From assembly GCF_000964005.1 (NCBI RefSeq), contig NZ_JXYP01000014.1, positions 62,001 through 126,000 on the forward strand: 64,000 nt of DNA, written 5' to 3'. A program made the translations under genes and the position numbers. Shown one piece after another: positions 23,853 to 35,743 of this stretch. Every line of letters begins with the position of its first letter. The first letter of the stretch is position 1. The notes beneath the pieces were generated by a model. It worked only from the letters and a program-made list of their open reading frames with translations. It did not search any database and was not told the origin of the DNA. Origin of the DNA: Williamsia herbipolensis (lineage in GTDB: Bacteria > Actinomycetota > Actinomycetes > Mycobacteriales > Mycobacteriaceae).

Positions 23853-26800
23853 GTGGTGGCATCTCCTCTTTCGTCCGTCGATGCGCGCCCCGCCGATCCG
23901 GCCCCCGTCGATCCGCTCGCCGGACTCGCCGCCGTCGCGTGTGGCGATGCGGCGATCGCCGGCATCCGCGCGCTGCGCGGGCGTCGCGCACTCGACATCA
24001 CCGGTCCCGACTCGGCGCGGCCTTTCGTCCTCGCCGCGGCGGCCCAGCCGGGCGACGATCCCGCGGTGCCCTCGGGTCCGCTGTTGGTGGTGTCGGCCAA
24101 CGGCCGCGAGGCGGACGACCTGACGGCCGAACTACGCCAGATGATCGGCGACGCGGTCGCGCAGTTCCCGTCGTGGGAGACGCTGCCGCACGAACGACTC
24201 TCGCCCAGCGCCGACACCGTCGGTGCGAGACTCCAGGTGCTGCATCGCCTGGCCCACCCCGAGGACGCCGCCTACGGCCCGCCGCTGACGGTGGTCGTCA
24301 CCACGGTGCGGTCGCTGGTGCAGCCCATGGCGCCGGGCGTGGGCGACACCGACCCCATCACCCTGCGTGAGGGCGCGGAGTTCGATTTCGACGCCCTTCT
24401 CGCGAGGCTGGTGGAGCTGGCCTACGAACGCGTCGACATGGTCGGCAAGCGCGGCGAGTTCGCGGTCCGCGGCGGCATCCTCGACGTGTTCCCCACGACC
24501 TCCGATCTCCCGGTGCGCGTGGAGTTCTGGGGTGATGAGATCACCGAGCAGCGCGCGTTCTCCGTCGCCGACCAACGCAGCCAGCCCGAGGTCGACGCCT
24601 CGGTGGTGCACGTGCACCCGTGTCGTGAACTGATCCTGACCGACGCCGTGCGGGCCCGTGCCGCCGAGCTGATCGACACCGAGGGCGCCGATCGATCGCT
24701 CACCGAGATGCTCACGAAACTGTCCGAGGGCATGCCGGCCGAGGGCATGGAGGCGCTCATCCCGGTCCTCGTGGGTGGACAGATGCAGTTGCTCACCGAG
24801 GTGATGCCCGAGGGCACACACGTCCTCGTTCTCGACCCCGAGAAGGTGCGCACCCGCGCCGCCGACCTCGCGAAGACCGGAGCGGAGTTCCTCGAGGCGT
24901 CGTGGACGGCGGCGTCGATGGGGGGTGACGCACCGCTCGACTCGAACGCCGGGGACGGCAACGGTCTCGGCGGGATCGACCTGCAGGCCAGCAGCTATCG
25001 GCCCCTCGCGGAGGTCCAGGAGACCACCGTCGCCGCGGGTCGACCGTGGTGGACGATGAGTCCGCTCGAGACCGCACCCGACATCGACGACGAGACGACC
25101 GTGCGCCTCGATCTCGCCCCGGGGCCCGCGCCCCGCGGGTCGGAGACCGAGCTCGCGACGACGTTCGCCTCGTTGCGCGCGCACGTCACCACCGGTGGCC
25201 GTGCGACGATCGTCGTCGCCGGACGGGGAACCGCCCAGCGCTACCTCGAACGCCTCGGTGAGGCGGAGGTCCCCGCGACGATCGGCGACATCGGGTCGAC
25301 ACCGGAACCCGGCATCGTCTCCATCCTCTGTGGGACGTTGCGGCACGGGCTGATCTGTCCCGATGCGGGCCTGGTGATCGTCTCCGAGGCCGACCTCACC
25401 GGGTCGAGGGTCGCCGGAGCCCGCGAGGGCAAGCGACTGCCGGCCAAGCGCCGCAACCAGGTCGACCCGCTGGCGCTGACCGCCGGCGACATGGTCGTCC
25501 ACGATCAACACGGCATCGGCAAGTTCGTCGAGATGATCGAACGCACCGTCGCCGGTGCGCGCCGTGAGTACCTGGTGATCGAGTACGCACCCAGCAAGCG
25601 TGGCCACCCCGGTGACCGCCTGTTCGTGCCGATGGACTCCCTCGACCAGCTCTCCCGCTACGTCGGCGGCGAGCAGCCGTCGCTGTCGAAGCTCGGCGGA
25701 TCGGACTGGCAGAACACCAAGCGCAAGGCGCGCAAGGCCGTTCGCGAGATCGCCGGTGAGCTCGTCGCGCTCTACGCCGCGCGCCACGCCGCACCGGGGC
25801 ACGCCTTCGCCCCCGACACCCCGTGGCAGACCGAGATGGAGGACGCCTTCGGTTTCACCGAGACCGTCGATCAGATGACGGTGATCGGCGAGGTCAAGTC
25901 CGACATGGAGAAGGCGGTCCCGATGGACCGCGTCATCGTCGGCGACGTGGGCTACGGCAAGACCGAGATCGCGGTGCGCGCCGCGTTCAAGGCGGTGCAG
26001 GACGGCAAACAGGTCGCCGTGCTGGTGCCGACGACCATTCTGGCGCAACAGCATCTGCAGACCTTCACCGAACGCATGGCGGGGTTCCCGGTGACCATCC
26101 GCGGGCTGTCGCGTTTCACCGACGCCAAGGAGTCGCGCGAGATCATCGACTCGATGGCCGAGGGCGGCGTCGACATCGTGGTCGGCACCCACCGACTGCT
26201 GCAGACCGCGGTCCGGTGGAAGGACCTCGGACTCGTGATCGTCGACGAGGAGCAGCGTTTCGGCGTCGAACACAAGGAACACATCAAGGCGCTGCGGACC
26301 CACGTCGACGTGCTGACGATGTCGGCGACACCGATCCCACGCACCCTGGAGATGTCGATGGCGGGCATCCGCGAGATGTCGACCATCCTCACGCCACCCG
26401 AGGAACGCCACCCGGTGCTCACCTACGTCGGCGCCTATCAACCCAAGCAGGTCGCCGCGGCGATCCGACGTGAACTGCTGCGCGACGGCCAGGTGTTCTT
26501 CGTGCACAACCGGGTGAGCTCGATCGACAAGGCCGCCAAGAACATCCAGGATATGGTGCCCGAGGCGAGGGTCGTGGTCGCGCACGGCCAGATGGGCGAG
26601 GAGCAGCTCGAACGCACCGTCGCCGGCTTCTGGAACCGCGAGTTCGACGTCCTCGTCTGCACGACGATCATCGAGACCGGTCTCGACATCTCCAACGCGA
26701 ACACACTCATCGTCGACCGCGCCGAGGCGCTGGGTCTCTCGCAGCTCCACCAGTTGCGCGGCCGCGTGGGTCGCAGTCGCGAACGCGGGTACGCCTACCT

Positions 26801-27568
26801 CCTCTACAGCCCCGAGAAGCCGCTCACCGAGACGGCCTACGACCGGCTGGCCACCATCGCGCAGAACAACGAACTCGGTGCCGGTATGGCCGTCGCGCTC
26901 AAGGACCTGGAGCTCCGCGGTGCGGGAAACGTATTGGGGGCCGAGCAGTCCGGACACGTCGCCGGGGTGGGTTTCGACCTCTACGTCCGGCTGGTCGGCG
27001 AGGCCGTGGAGGCCTATCGCGCTGCGGCCGACGGCAAGCCGATCATGTCGGAGGAGAACCGCGAGGTCCGCATCGACCTGCCGGTCGACGCCCACATCCC
27101 GGCCGACTACGTCGACTCCGACCGTCTGCGCCTCGAGGCCTACCGCAAACTGGCGGCAGCACTCGACGAGTCGGACATCACCTCGATCGTCGACGAACTC
27201 CTCGACCGCTATGGTCCGCTGCCCGCGGAGGTGTCGCGCCTGGTGTCGGTGGCCAAACTGCGTCTGCTGGCGCGCGAACTCGGCGTCACCGAGATCGGGA
27301 TGGCCGGTACGCAGGTCAAGATCGCGCAGGTGTCCCTGCTCGACAGCCAGCAGATCCGGATCAAGCGCATCTACCCCGGATCGTCGTATCGGGCGACGAC
27401 ATCTGTTCTCACCCTTCCGGTTCCGCGCACCGCAGGGGTCGGCAGCGCCCGGGTGCGCGACGTCGAACTCATCCAGGTCGTCGCCGACGTGTTGCTGGTG
27501 ATCCACGGATCCGATCCGGGCTCGCGCGACATGCGCGGTCCAACGATCACCGACGACCACGCGGTGTC

Positions 27569-27572
<4 letters not shown>
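23853..27572 (+). CDS. mfd: Transcription-repair coupling factor Mfd
   Basis: A 1239-residue SF2 DNA translocase that removes RNA polymerase stalled at lesions and recruits UvrA. Seen in order: UvrB-homology region with the UvrA-contact surface (residues about 60-400), the RNA-polymerase-interacting CarD-like domain ([18 protein letters not shown] at about 545-560), helicase domains with GDVGYGKTE Walker A (about 695-703), DEEQRFG box (about 797), [10 protein letters not shown] and the [11 protein letters not shown] motif VI, then the TRCF C-terminal domain. Full family length. GTG 23853 or the next GTG are alternative starts. Its stop overlaps the mazG start. Confidence 0.97.
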
Positions 27573-28255
<683 letters not shown>

Positions 28256-28258
28256 GGG

Positions 28259-28681
28259 CTACTCGTCGGTCGTCGGCGGGTCGAGCAGGAGGATGTCGTC
28301 GGCGGGGAGCCGCAGCGGCACCTCGGTGAACCGTTCGGCGTGGTGCGGATAGGCGGCGCGGATCCACACGGCGTTGTCGTCGAGCTGGGTCATCGCCACC
28401 CGCCGCCACCGCCACTCCGGTTGCGGCCGGGTGAAGTCGGTGTCGCGGGTGATCGGGATCGGCGCCCGCGCCCAACACGGTGCGGTCAACGACGCGAGCC
28501 CTCGCGCCGCCAACACCTCGGCGGCGTCGGCGATGTCGATCGCGGTGGCGACGACCTGTCCGACGGGGTTCACCGCGTCGACGACGTCTGCGTAGGGATC
28601 CTTCGAGATCGTCCAGCCGATGATCTCGGCGTCGGACGATCGACGGACCGGGAGTCGGCTGCGCCAGCGGTCGATGTCCAC
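28259..28681 (-). CDS. Conserved hypothetical protein (140 aa)
   Basis: A 140-residue acidic protein with no recognised motif. Strand-helix alternation (IIGWTISKDPYADVVDAVNPVGQVVATAIDIADAAEVLAARG, and WRRVAMTQLDDNAVWIRAAYP) suggests a small alpha/beta fold. ATG 28681 yields MDIDRWRSRLPVRRSSDAEI. Convergent with mazG (3-bp gap) and 16 bp downstream of efeB on the same strand, so it may be the tail of the efe operon transcript. Function not known. Confidence 0.6.
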   Translation of the reverse strand: MDIDRWRSRLPVRRSSDAEIIGWTISKDPYADVVDAVNPVGQVVATAIDIADAAEVLAARGLASLTAPCWARAPIPITRDTDFTRPQPEWRWRRVAMTQLDDNAVWIRAAYPHHAERFTEVPLRLPADDILLLDPPTTDE

Positions 28682-28697
28682 GAGTCCACGGTACCGA

Positions 28698-30005
28698 TCA
28701 GGTGAAGAGGTGCTGTCCCCACCACTCGCCGGGCTTCAACCCGGGCGGGCAGGCGAACAGTGCGCTGCCGTTGTGCGACAGGTACTCCATCATCGCGTCC
28801 TTGGAGGCGAGTTGGCGCTGCATGGGCACGAACTGGGCGCCCGGGTCGCGGCAGTAGGCGATGAAGAACAGGCCGGCGTCGAGGTGGCCGAAACCGTCGG
28901 AGCCGTCGGTGAAGTTGTAACCGCGCCGCAGGATCTGGATGCCGTTCAGGTTGTCCGGGTGGGCGAGTCGGACGTGCGCGTCGCGGGCGATGGTCGGTCC
29001 GTCGGAGGTGGCGACCGCGAAGTTCGGGGTGTCGTCCTCGCGGGTCATGCCCAGCGGGGCGCCGACGCCCTTGGTGCGTCCGACGATGGCCTCCTGCTCG
29101 GAGAGGTTCGCGCGGTCCCAGGGCTCGATGTCCATGCGGATGCGGCGCGCGACGAGGTAGCTGCCGCCGGTCATCCACTGCGCCGAGGCCGGGTTGTCGG
29201 CCGGGTCGACCCACACCCACCGGTCGAGGACGTCGGTCTGCTCGGCGCGGATGTTCGCGGTGCCGTCCTTGAACCCGAACATGTTCCGCGGTGTCTGCTG
29301 GTTGGCGGTGGTCGTCGAGGTGCGGCCGAAGCCGAGCTGGGACCACCGCACGCTCACCACACCGAAACCGAGTCGAGCGAGGTTGCGGATGGCGTGCACC
29401 GCCACCTGCGGGTCGTTGGCACACGCCTGCACGCAGATGTCGCCGTGGCTGCGCGACGGCTCGATCGCATCCTTGGCGAATCCCGGGAGATCCTTCAGCG
29501 CAGCGGGTTTGCGGTCTCCGATGCCGAAGCGATCGCCGCGTGACGGGTCTGACGCGCTGGGTCCGAACAGGCCGGGACCGAAACCGACGGTCAACGTCAG
29601 CGCCGAGGCCTCGAGCCCGAGTGCCTCGCCGGTGTCGGCGGGAGGGTTGTACTCACCGTGGTCGACGGCCCCGCCGTCGACGGTCTCCTGGCCCTTGGTC
29701 ATGCGCTCGGCCGCGGAGGTCCAGCGCTTGAGCATGTCGATCAGCTCGTCGCGCGAGTCGGTGATCACGTCGAACGAGGCGAAGTGGAGTCGGTCCTGCG
29801 CCTCGGTGATGATGCCGGCCTGCCGGGTCCCGCGGAACGCCACGACATCCGATGACGACGAGTCGCCCTCGGCGAGACGGGCGCCGGTGACACCCGCGGC
29901 GGCCGCGACCACCACCCCCGCGCCCGTCGCACCGAACAGCGTGCGACGGGAGAACCGCCGAGACGACGTCGGTGGTCCGGGAGTGGGAGCGGTGGGTTCG
30001 GTCAC
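28698..30005 (-). CDS. efeB: EfeB: Tat-exported DyP-type haem peroxidase (deferrochelatase)
   Basis: A 435-residue protein with a twin-arginine signal (SSRRFSRRTLFGATGAGV) followed by a DyP-type peroxidase domain. The diagnostic GXXDG motif is present as GFKDGTANI; VAVHAIRNLARLG and MDIEPWDRANLSEQEAIVGR are further DyP blocks. In the EfeUOB system EfeB acts outside the membrane, oxidising Fe(II) or freeing iron from haem for EfeU. GTG 30005 overlaps the efeO stop (GTGA), so the two are coupled. Confidence 0.93.
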   Translation of the reverse strand: MTEPTAPTPGPPTSSRRFSRRTLFGATGAGVVVAAAAGVTGARLAEGDSSSSDVVAFRGTRQAGIITEAQDRLHFASFDVITDSRDELIDMLKRWTSAAERMTKGQETVDGGAVDHGEYNPPADTGEALGLEASALTLTVGFGPGLFGPSASDPSRGDRFGIGDRKPAALKDLPGFAKDAIEPSRSHGDICVQACANDPQVAVHAIRNLARLGFGVVSVRWSQLGFGRTSTTTANQQTPRNMFGFKDGTANIRAEQTDVLDRWVWVDPADNPASAQWMTGGSYLVARRIRMDIEPWDRANLSEQEAIVGRTKGVGAPLGMTREDDTPNFAVATSDGPTIARDAHVRLAHPDNLNGIQILRRGYNFTDGSDGFGHLDAGLFFIAYCRDPGAQFVPMQRQLASKDAMMEYLSHNGSALFACPPGLKPGEWWGQHLFT

Positions 30006-31213
30006 TGACCCAGCACCAGCCCCGGAACCTGGCTCAGCGACTGCGACAGGGCATCGATCTGATCCGACAACGACTTCCGCTTCTCGGCGGGGACGGTGTC
30101 GTAGGAGACGTACCCGTCGCCGGAGCGGAACGAGTTGATGTCGTTGCGGATGGTCTGGAACTGCGCGGTGATCTTGTCCATCAGCGCCGGGTTCTTCGCC
30201 GAGATGACCGGCTGCAGATCGGCGATGAGCGTCTCCGAGCCGTCGATGTTGGCGGCGAAGTCGAACAGGTCGGTGTGGGAGTAGCGATCCTCCTCGCCGC
30301 CGACCTTGGTCGCCGCGATCTCGTCGACAAGGGCCTGCGGGCCCTTCACGAACGACTGTGTCTCGAAGGTGAAGTCGGGCTTGGCGACCTCGGTCACGAG
30401 ACGGCCCACGTCGGTGTTCAGCTGGGCGGCGACCTTGTCGATCGCGTCCTTGGTGTCGGCGGTGCGGCTGTTGGCCAGGTCGGCGGCGGCGACATCGCTG
30501 CCCTGCTCGCCGACGTCGGACTGCTGCGGCGGCCACAGGAAACGCTCGAGGCGGTGGAAGCCGGTGAACGGCTCACTGCCGTCGGCGGTGTCGTCCCACC
30601 GCATGTCGATGGCGGGGTCGAGGTCGGGGAACGACTCGGCCACGGGCTCGATGCGTTCGTAGAAGGTGCGGGTGAGTCCGAACTGCGCCCGTGCGGCGTC
30701 GAGGTCGCCGGCGATGATCGCGTCGGTGAACGACTTCGTCTGTGCCTGCAGCCCGTTGAGCTGGCCGCGGACGTAGGTGAGGTAGGTCTGCTTGGCGGTC
30801 TCGACACTGGCCGGCGCCTGCGACTTCTCCTTCTTCTCGCCGGAGACGGTGAGGTCCTTGCGGATCCCGTCGCCGACCATGCCCGGCTTGCAGGCGACCT
30901 GGTAGGTGGCGGGGTCGACGATCTCGACGGTGAGCTTGCCGGTGAGGCCGGGACCGATGTTCTCGACCTCGCCGAGCACACGGTTGTTGTTGCCGTAGAC
31001 GTAGAACTCGGTGACCTTGTCGCCGTTGTTGTTGACGGTGAAGTCGACGTTGCCGGTCTGCGCCTCCGACGTCGACAGGTCGCACGAGCTGTCGGTGGAG
31101 GTGACGGCGATCGTCTTCTCCGACGACGTCGCCTTCTCGGTGCACGCGGCGAGGAGCAGTGGCGCAGCGAGCGCCGCGCACGCGGCAGTGGTCGTGATGA
31201 GCCTGGATGTCAC
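30002..31213 (-). CDS. efeO: EfeO: iron-uptake lipoprotein with cupredoxin-like and M75 domains
   Basis: A 403-residue lipoprotein. The signal peptide ends in LLLAAC (lipobox), followed by a cupredoxin-like domain (about 40-130, VDFTVNNNGDKVTEFYVYGNN) and a helical M75/imelysin-like domain with the metal-binding HxxE in GFHRLERFLW. It binds Fe/Cu at the outer face and passes iron to EfeU. I chose GTG 31213 because AAAGGG lies just upstream; an ATG at 31231 is the alternative. Middle gene of efeU-efeO-efeB. Confidence 0.93.
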   Translation of the reverse strand: MTSRLITTTAACAALAAPLLLAACTEKATSSEKTIAVTSTDSSCDLSTSEAQTGNVDFTVNNNGDKVTEFYVYGNNNRVLGEVENIGPGLTGKLTVEIVDPATYQVACKPGMVGDGIRKDLTVSGEKKEKSQAPASVETAKQTYLTYVRGQLNGLQAQTKSFTDAIIAGDLDAARAQFGLTRTFYERIEPVAESFPDLDPAIDMRWDDTADGSEPFTGFHRLERFLWPPQQSDVGEQGSDVAAADLANSRTADTKDAIDKVAAQLNTDVGRLVTEVAKPDFTFETQSFVKGPQALVDEIAATKVGGEEDRYSHTDLFDFAANIDGSETLIADLQPVISAKNPALMDKITAQFQTIRNDINSFRSGDGYVSYDTVPAEKRKSLSDQIDALSQSLSQVPGLVLGQ

Positions 31214-31236
31214 CGGGTTCCCTTTCAGCATCCGGC

Positions 31237-32121
31237 TCACTGGGCGGCCGGGGTCTCGACGCGTGCGGCAGGTGCGGCGGCCGTGGACTGGCCGGTGCTG
31301 CGACGCGGGCGGAAGAACAGGGTCATCACGACGGCGAGGTAGGCGACCCACGCGACGACCTGGAGCACCGTGGGCTCCGGAGTGAAGTTGAAGATGCCAC
31401 CGAGAAGCGTTCCGTACCACGACGACTGGTCGTACACCGAGGAGATGTCGAACGCGCGATCGGACAGTCCGGGGAGCCAGCCGACGGTCTGCACGGCGTG
31501 GATCCCGTAGGCCAGGATCCCGGCCGCGACGACGATGAGGAACGCGCCGGTGTAGGTGAAGAACTTCTGCAGGTTGATCTTCACGGTGCCGAAGTAGAGG
31601 CCGATGGTGATGCCCACCGCGATGAGGACGCCGATGAGCAGCCCGACCAACGGCCAGCTGCTGCCGGAGGTGTTCTCGGCGTAGCCGACCATGAGCAGCG
31701 CCGTCTCGATGCCCTCACGACCGACGGCGAGGAACGCCAGGGCGAGGACGGCGGGTGCGCCGAGTTCGAGTGCGCGGCCCATCCCGGCCTTCAGATCGCC
31801 CGAGATGTGCGCGGCGGCCCCGCGCATCCACAGAACCATCAGCGTGACGATGACGACCGCGACCAGCGAGGCGACGCCGGCGACCGCCTCGGCGGCCAGC
31901 CCGGAGATGGTGGAGGTGCCGTAATGGATGCCCGCGAACACCGCGAACACCATGGCGACCGCGGCCGCCACGCCGGTCCACACCCACCGCAGCGCGTCAC
32001 GACGGTCGGATTTGACGAGGAACGCGACCAGGATCATCACGACGATCCCGGTCTCGAGGCCCTCGCGCACGCCGATGAGTCCACTACCGAACAACTGGGT
32101 CACCACGGAGGGGGAGTTCAT
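31237..32121 (-). CDS. efeU: EfeU: FTR1-family iron permease
   Basis: A 294-residue, seven-helix membrane protein of the oxidase-dependent iron transporter family. Both signature motifs are present: REGLE in the first helix (LIGVREGLETGIVV) and REGIE in the fourth (FLAVGREGIETALLMVG), whose Glu residues bind iron during transport. It starts the efeUOB operon. An IdeR/DtxR-like box lies about 60 bp upstream, consistent with repression when iron is plentiful. Confidence 0.94.
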   Translation of the reverse strand: MNSPSVVTQLFGSGLIGVREGLETGIVVMILVAFLVKSDRRDALRWVWTGVAAAVAMVFAVFAGIHYGTSTISGLAAEAVAGVASLVAVVIVTLMVLWMRGAAAHISGDLKAGMGRALELGAPAVLALAFLAVGREGIETALLMVGYAENTSGSSWPLVGLLIGVLIAVGITIGLYFGTVKINLQKFFTYTGAFLIVVAAGILAYGIHAVQTVGWLPGLSDRAFDISSVYDQSSWYGTLLGGIFNFTPEPTVLQVVAWVAYLAVVMTLFFRPRRSTGQSTAAAPAARVETPAAQ

Positions 32122-32180
32122 GTGGCGTGATCCTTCGGGGTTCGGGCGAACTGGCCGGGCTCAGCTAAGGCTGTGCAACG

Positions 32181-32199
32181 TTCGGTAAGGCTAACTTCG
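32181..32199. promoter_or_regulatory. IdeR/DtxR-like iron box upstream of efeU
   Basis: TTCGGTAAGGCTAACTTCG matches the core of the known IdeR/DtxR palindrome TTAGGTTAGSCTAACCTAA at 12 of the 15 central positions. It lies 60 bp upstream of the efeU start, between efeU and the divergent transglycosylase gene. Regulation by an iron-dependent repressor is inferred from site and gene function. Confidence 0.6.
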
Positions 32200-32261
32200 G
32201 GAGAGTACCCCGTGCGGCGTGGGAACGATAAATGTCGCCGAGCAGTTGAGACGCTGGACCG

Positions 32262-33059
32262 ATGAACAGAAAGGGGTCGACCGTGCGCAGGCCAGTGCGA
32301 TCACCGTGGACGGTCGGCGCGCGCCGTCGCTCACGCACGCTGGCACCGCTGGTGTTGGCGCCGGTGGTGGCGGTGATGGCGAGCGCGTGTATCGATCTCC
32401 CCGGACGCCAGTCGGCGCCGATCCCCGACGGCGTCCCGCCCGGTCCGGGCGCTGCGGTCCCGTATCTCGACATCAACGCCCCCGGTCGGACGGCCGACCG
32501 TCTCGAGGCCTGGGCGCGACCCATCGCCGCCTCGACCGGCATCCCGCTGACCTCGATGGAGGCCTACGGCAACGCCGCGGAGATCCAGCGACAGCAGCAC
32601 CCCGAATGCGGTCTGGCCTGGACCACCCTGGCCGGGGTGGCCGGCGTGGAGAGCAAGCACGGGACCTACCGGGGCTCGACGGTCGCGCCCAACGGCGACG
32701 TGCGCCCACCGATCCGAGGTGTGCTGCTCGACGGCACGTCGGGCAACGCGAAGATCGCCGACACCGACGGCGGCACCCTCGACGGCGACAGCACCCTCGA
32801 CCGCGCGATGGGGCCGTTCCAGTTCATCCCCGAGACGTGGAAGCGCTACGGCGTCGACGCCAACGGCGACGGGGTCGCGAGCCCCGACAACATCGACGAC
32901 GCGGCGTTGTCGGCTGCGCGGTACCTGTGTGTCTCCGGTGGGGACCTGACCACGCCGCAGGGGTGGGAGAAGGCGGTCATGGTCTACAACAACTCGATGA
33001 AATACGTGCTCGACGTCCGCGATCACGCCAACGCCTACTCGGTCGACGTCGCCTTCTAG
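32262..33059 (+). CDS. lpqU: Lytic transglycosylase lipoprotein, LpqU/MltB-like
   Basis: A 265-residue exported lipoprotein (signal core LAPLVLAPVVAVMASAC, lipobox Cys). The MltB/SLT_2-type catalytic domain covers residues about 75-265: the catalytic Glu is in GVAGVESKHGTY, with AMGPFQFIPETWKRYGVDANGDG and NIDDAALSAARYLC as conserved substrate-site blocks. It cleaves peptidoglycan glycan strands to 1,6-anhydro products at the outer side of the membrane. Gene order lpqU-eno agrees with Rv1022-Rv1023. Confidence 0.88.
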   Translation: MNRKGSTVRRPVRSPWTVGARRRSRTLAPLVLAPVVAVMASACIDLPGRQSAPIPDGVPPGPGAAVPYLDINAPGRTADRLEAWARPIAASTGIPLTSMEAYGNAAEIQRQQHPECGLAWTTLAGVAGVESKHGTYRGSTVAPNGDVRPPIRGVLLDGTSGNAKIADTDGGTLDGDSTLDRAMGPFQFIPETWKRYGVDANGDGVASPDNIDDAALSAARYLCVSGGDLTTPQGWEKAVMVYNNSMKYVLDVRDHANAYSVDVAF

Positions 33060-33140
33060 CCATCGGTGCGGCCGTCCCTGGCCGAGTCGGTCGTCGGCGC
33101 GGGCGAGTCAGACGCCGGTCGACGGGGTGCTTGGCATTAG

Positions 33141-34505
<1,365 letters not shown>

Positions 34506-34522
34506 GCAGGAGGACTCGGACC

Positions 34523-34543
34523 GTGACGGGCTACGACCGATGA
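34523..34543 (+). promoter_or_regulatory. Six-codon leader reading frame overlapping the divIC start
   Basis: A strong AGGAGG (34508-34513) precedes GTG 34523, which opens only six codons (VTGYDR) before a TGA at 34541-34543. That stop overlaps the ATG (34540) of the septum-formation gene as ATGA, so ribosomes loading at AGGAGG could re-initiate on the main gene. Translation control is an inference. Confidence 0.4.
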
Positions 34544-35178
34544 CCGGGCGCAACGATCGACGGGGGCGGGGGCGCGGTTCTGCGCGCCCGACCCCGGCAC
34601 GTCGCGCCGACGGTCGTCGTGTGAGCGGCTCGCGCATGGACCGGGCACGCACCGAGTCACGTCGTGCCGAGACCCCGGTGACGCCGGATCCTCTCGACAC
34701 GGCGGCCTCGGTCGACGACAACATCGACCGCTCGCCCCGAGACGAGGCCGGTCGGGACGTCGGCTCGACGGCCGTCGTCGACGATCGTCCGCGTCGGCGT
34801 CTGGTGCGGGGCATGAGCCCGAAACGTGCGGTGCTGCTCGCGATGGTGGTGAGCGTCGTCGCGTTGACGCTCGCGGTGCCGTTGCGAACGTACTTCTCGC
34901 AGCAGTCGGAATCGGATCAGCTCGCGGGAGCGAACACCTCGCTGCGCACCGAGGTCTCGGAGCTGCAGTCGAAGGTCGACGAGCAGAACGATCCCGCGTA
35001 CATCCAGGCCCAGGCCCGCGATCGTCTCCAGTTCGTGATGCCCGGTGACAAGGCCGTCGTCATGCAGTTCCCGACACCGCCCGCGAAGTCCGACGAGGAG
35101 AAGCGGGCCGAACGTCGCGCCGGCAACGCCTGGTACACCAACCTCCTGGACTCGGTGTCCACGCCGGTCGACCGGTGA
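34540..35178 (+). CDS. DivIC/FtsB-like septum formation initiator protein
   Basis: A 212-residue bitopic membrane protein. A long, basic and disordered cytoplasmic N-terminus (about 1-90, rich in Arg, Asp and Ser) precedes one membrane helix (VLLAMVVSVVALTLAVPL), then an extracytoplasmic coiled coil (ESDQLAGANTSLRTEVSELQSKVDEQ) and the conserved DPAYIQAQARDRLQFVMPG segment of the DivIC/FtsB family. It would assemble with FtsQ and FtsL at the division septum. Corresponds to Rv1024 next to eno. The ATG is preceded by a short coupled leader frame rather than its own ribosome-binding site. Confidence 0.88.
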   Translation: MTGRNDRRGRGRGSARPTPARRADGRRVSGSRMDRARTESRRAETPVTPDPLDTAASVDDNIDRSPRDEAGRDVGSTAVVDDRPRRRLVRGMSPKRAVLLAMVVSVVALTLAVPLRTYFSQQSESDQLAGANTSLRTEVSELQSKVDEQNDPAYIQAQARDRLQFVMPGDKAVVMQFPTPPAKSDEEKRAERRAGNAWYTNLLDSVSTPVDR

Positions 35179-35191
35179 GGACAGACCGGGA

Positions 35192-35743
35192 GTGACCGAT
35201 CAGGCCCACCGGCAGCCCTCGCAGGAGGATCTCGCCGCGGTCGCCGCGCAACTCGGGCGCGAGCCGCGCGGTGTGCTGGAGATCAGCTACCGCACGCCCG
35301 ACGGTGCCCCCGCGGTGGTGAAGACCGCGCCGCGGCTGCCCGACGGCACGCCGTTCCCGACTTTGTTCTACCTGACCGACCCGCGGCTGACCGCCGAGGC
35401 GAGCCGACTGGAGTCGGCAGGGGTGATGCGGTCGATGTCGCAGCGGCTGCTGACCGACACCGAGCTCGCGGCACGGTACCGCGACGCCCACCTGTCGTAT
35501 CTCGCCGAGCGTGACGAGATCGAATCGTTGGGTACGGATTTCACCGGCGGCGGTATGCCCGACCGCGTGAAATGTCTGCATGTGCTCATCGCGCATTCGC
35601 TGGCGAAGGGCCCGGGGGCGAACCCGTTCGGCGACGAGGCGGTGGCGCTGGCGGCCGAATCATCCTTGCGCGGAACGGCGTTGCCCGCCGACTGGCCCCG
35701 TGCCGCCGACTTCCCCGATCTCGATGTGGAGGGCTCGTCGTGA
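35192..35743 (+). CDS. DUF501-family protein
   Basis: A 183-residue protein of the DUF501 family, always found near eno-divIC-ppx in actinobacteria (compare Rv1025). Recognisable blocks are EISYRTPDGAPAVVKTAPRLPDGTPFPTLFYLTDPRLTAEASRLE (read in shorter pieces: YRTPDGAPAVVKTAPRL, PFPTLFYLTDPRL) and the GGMPDRVKCLHVLIAHSLAKGPG segment with a conserved Cys/His. Biochemical role not established. GTG 35192; its TGA overlaps the GTG of ppx. Confidence 0.88.
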   Translation: MTDQAHRQPSQEDLAAVAAQLGREPRGVLEISYRTPDGAPAVVKTAPRLPDGTPFPTLFYLTDPRLTAEASRLESAGVMRSMSQRLLTDTELAARYRDAHLSYLAERDEIESLGTDFTGGGMPDRVKCLHVLIAHSLAKGPGANPFGDEAVALAAESSLRGTALPADWPRAADFPDLDVEGSS

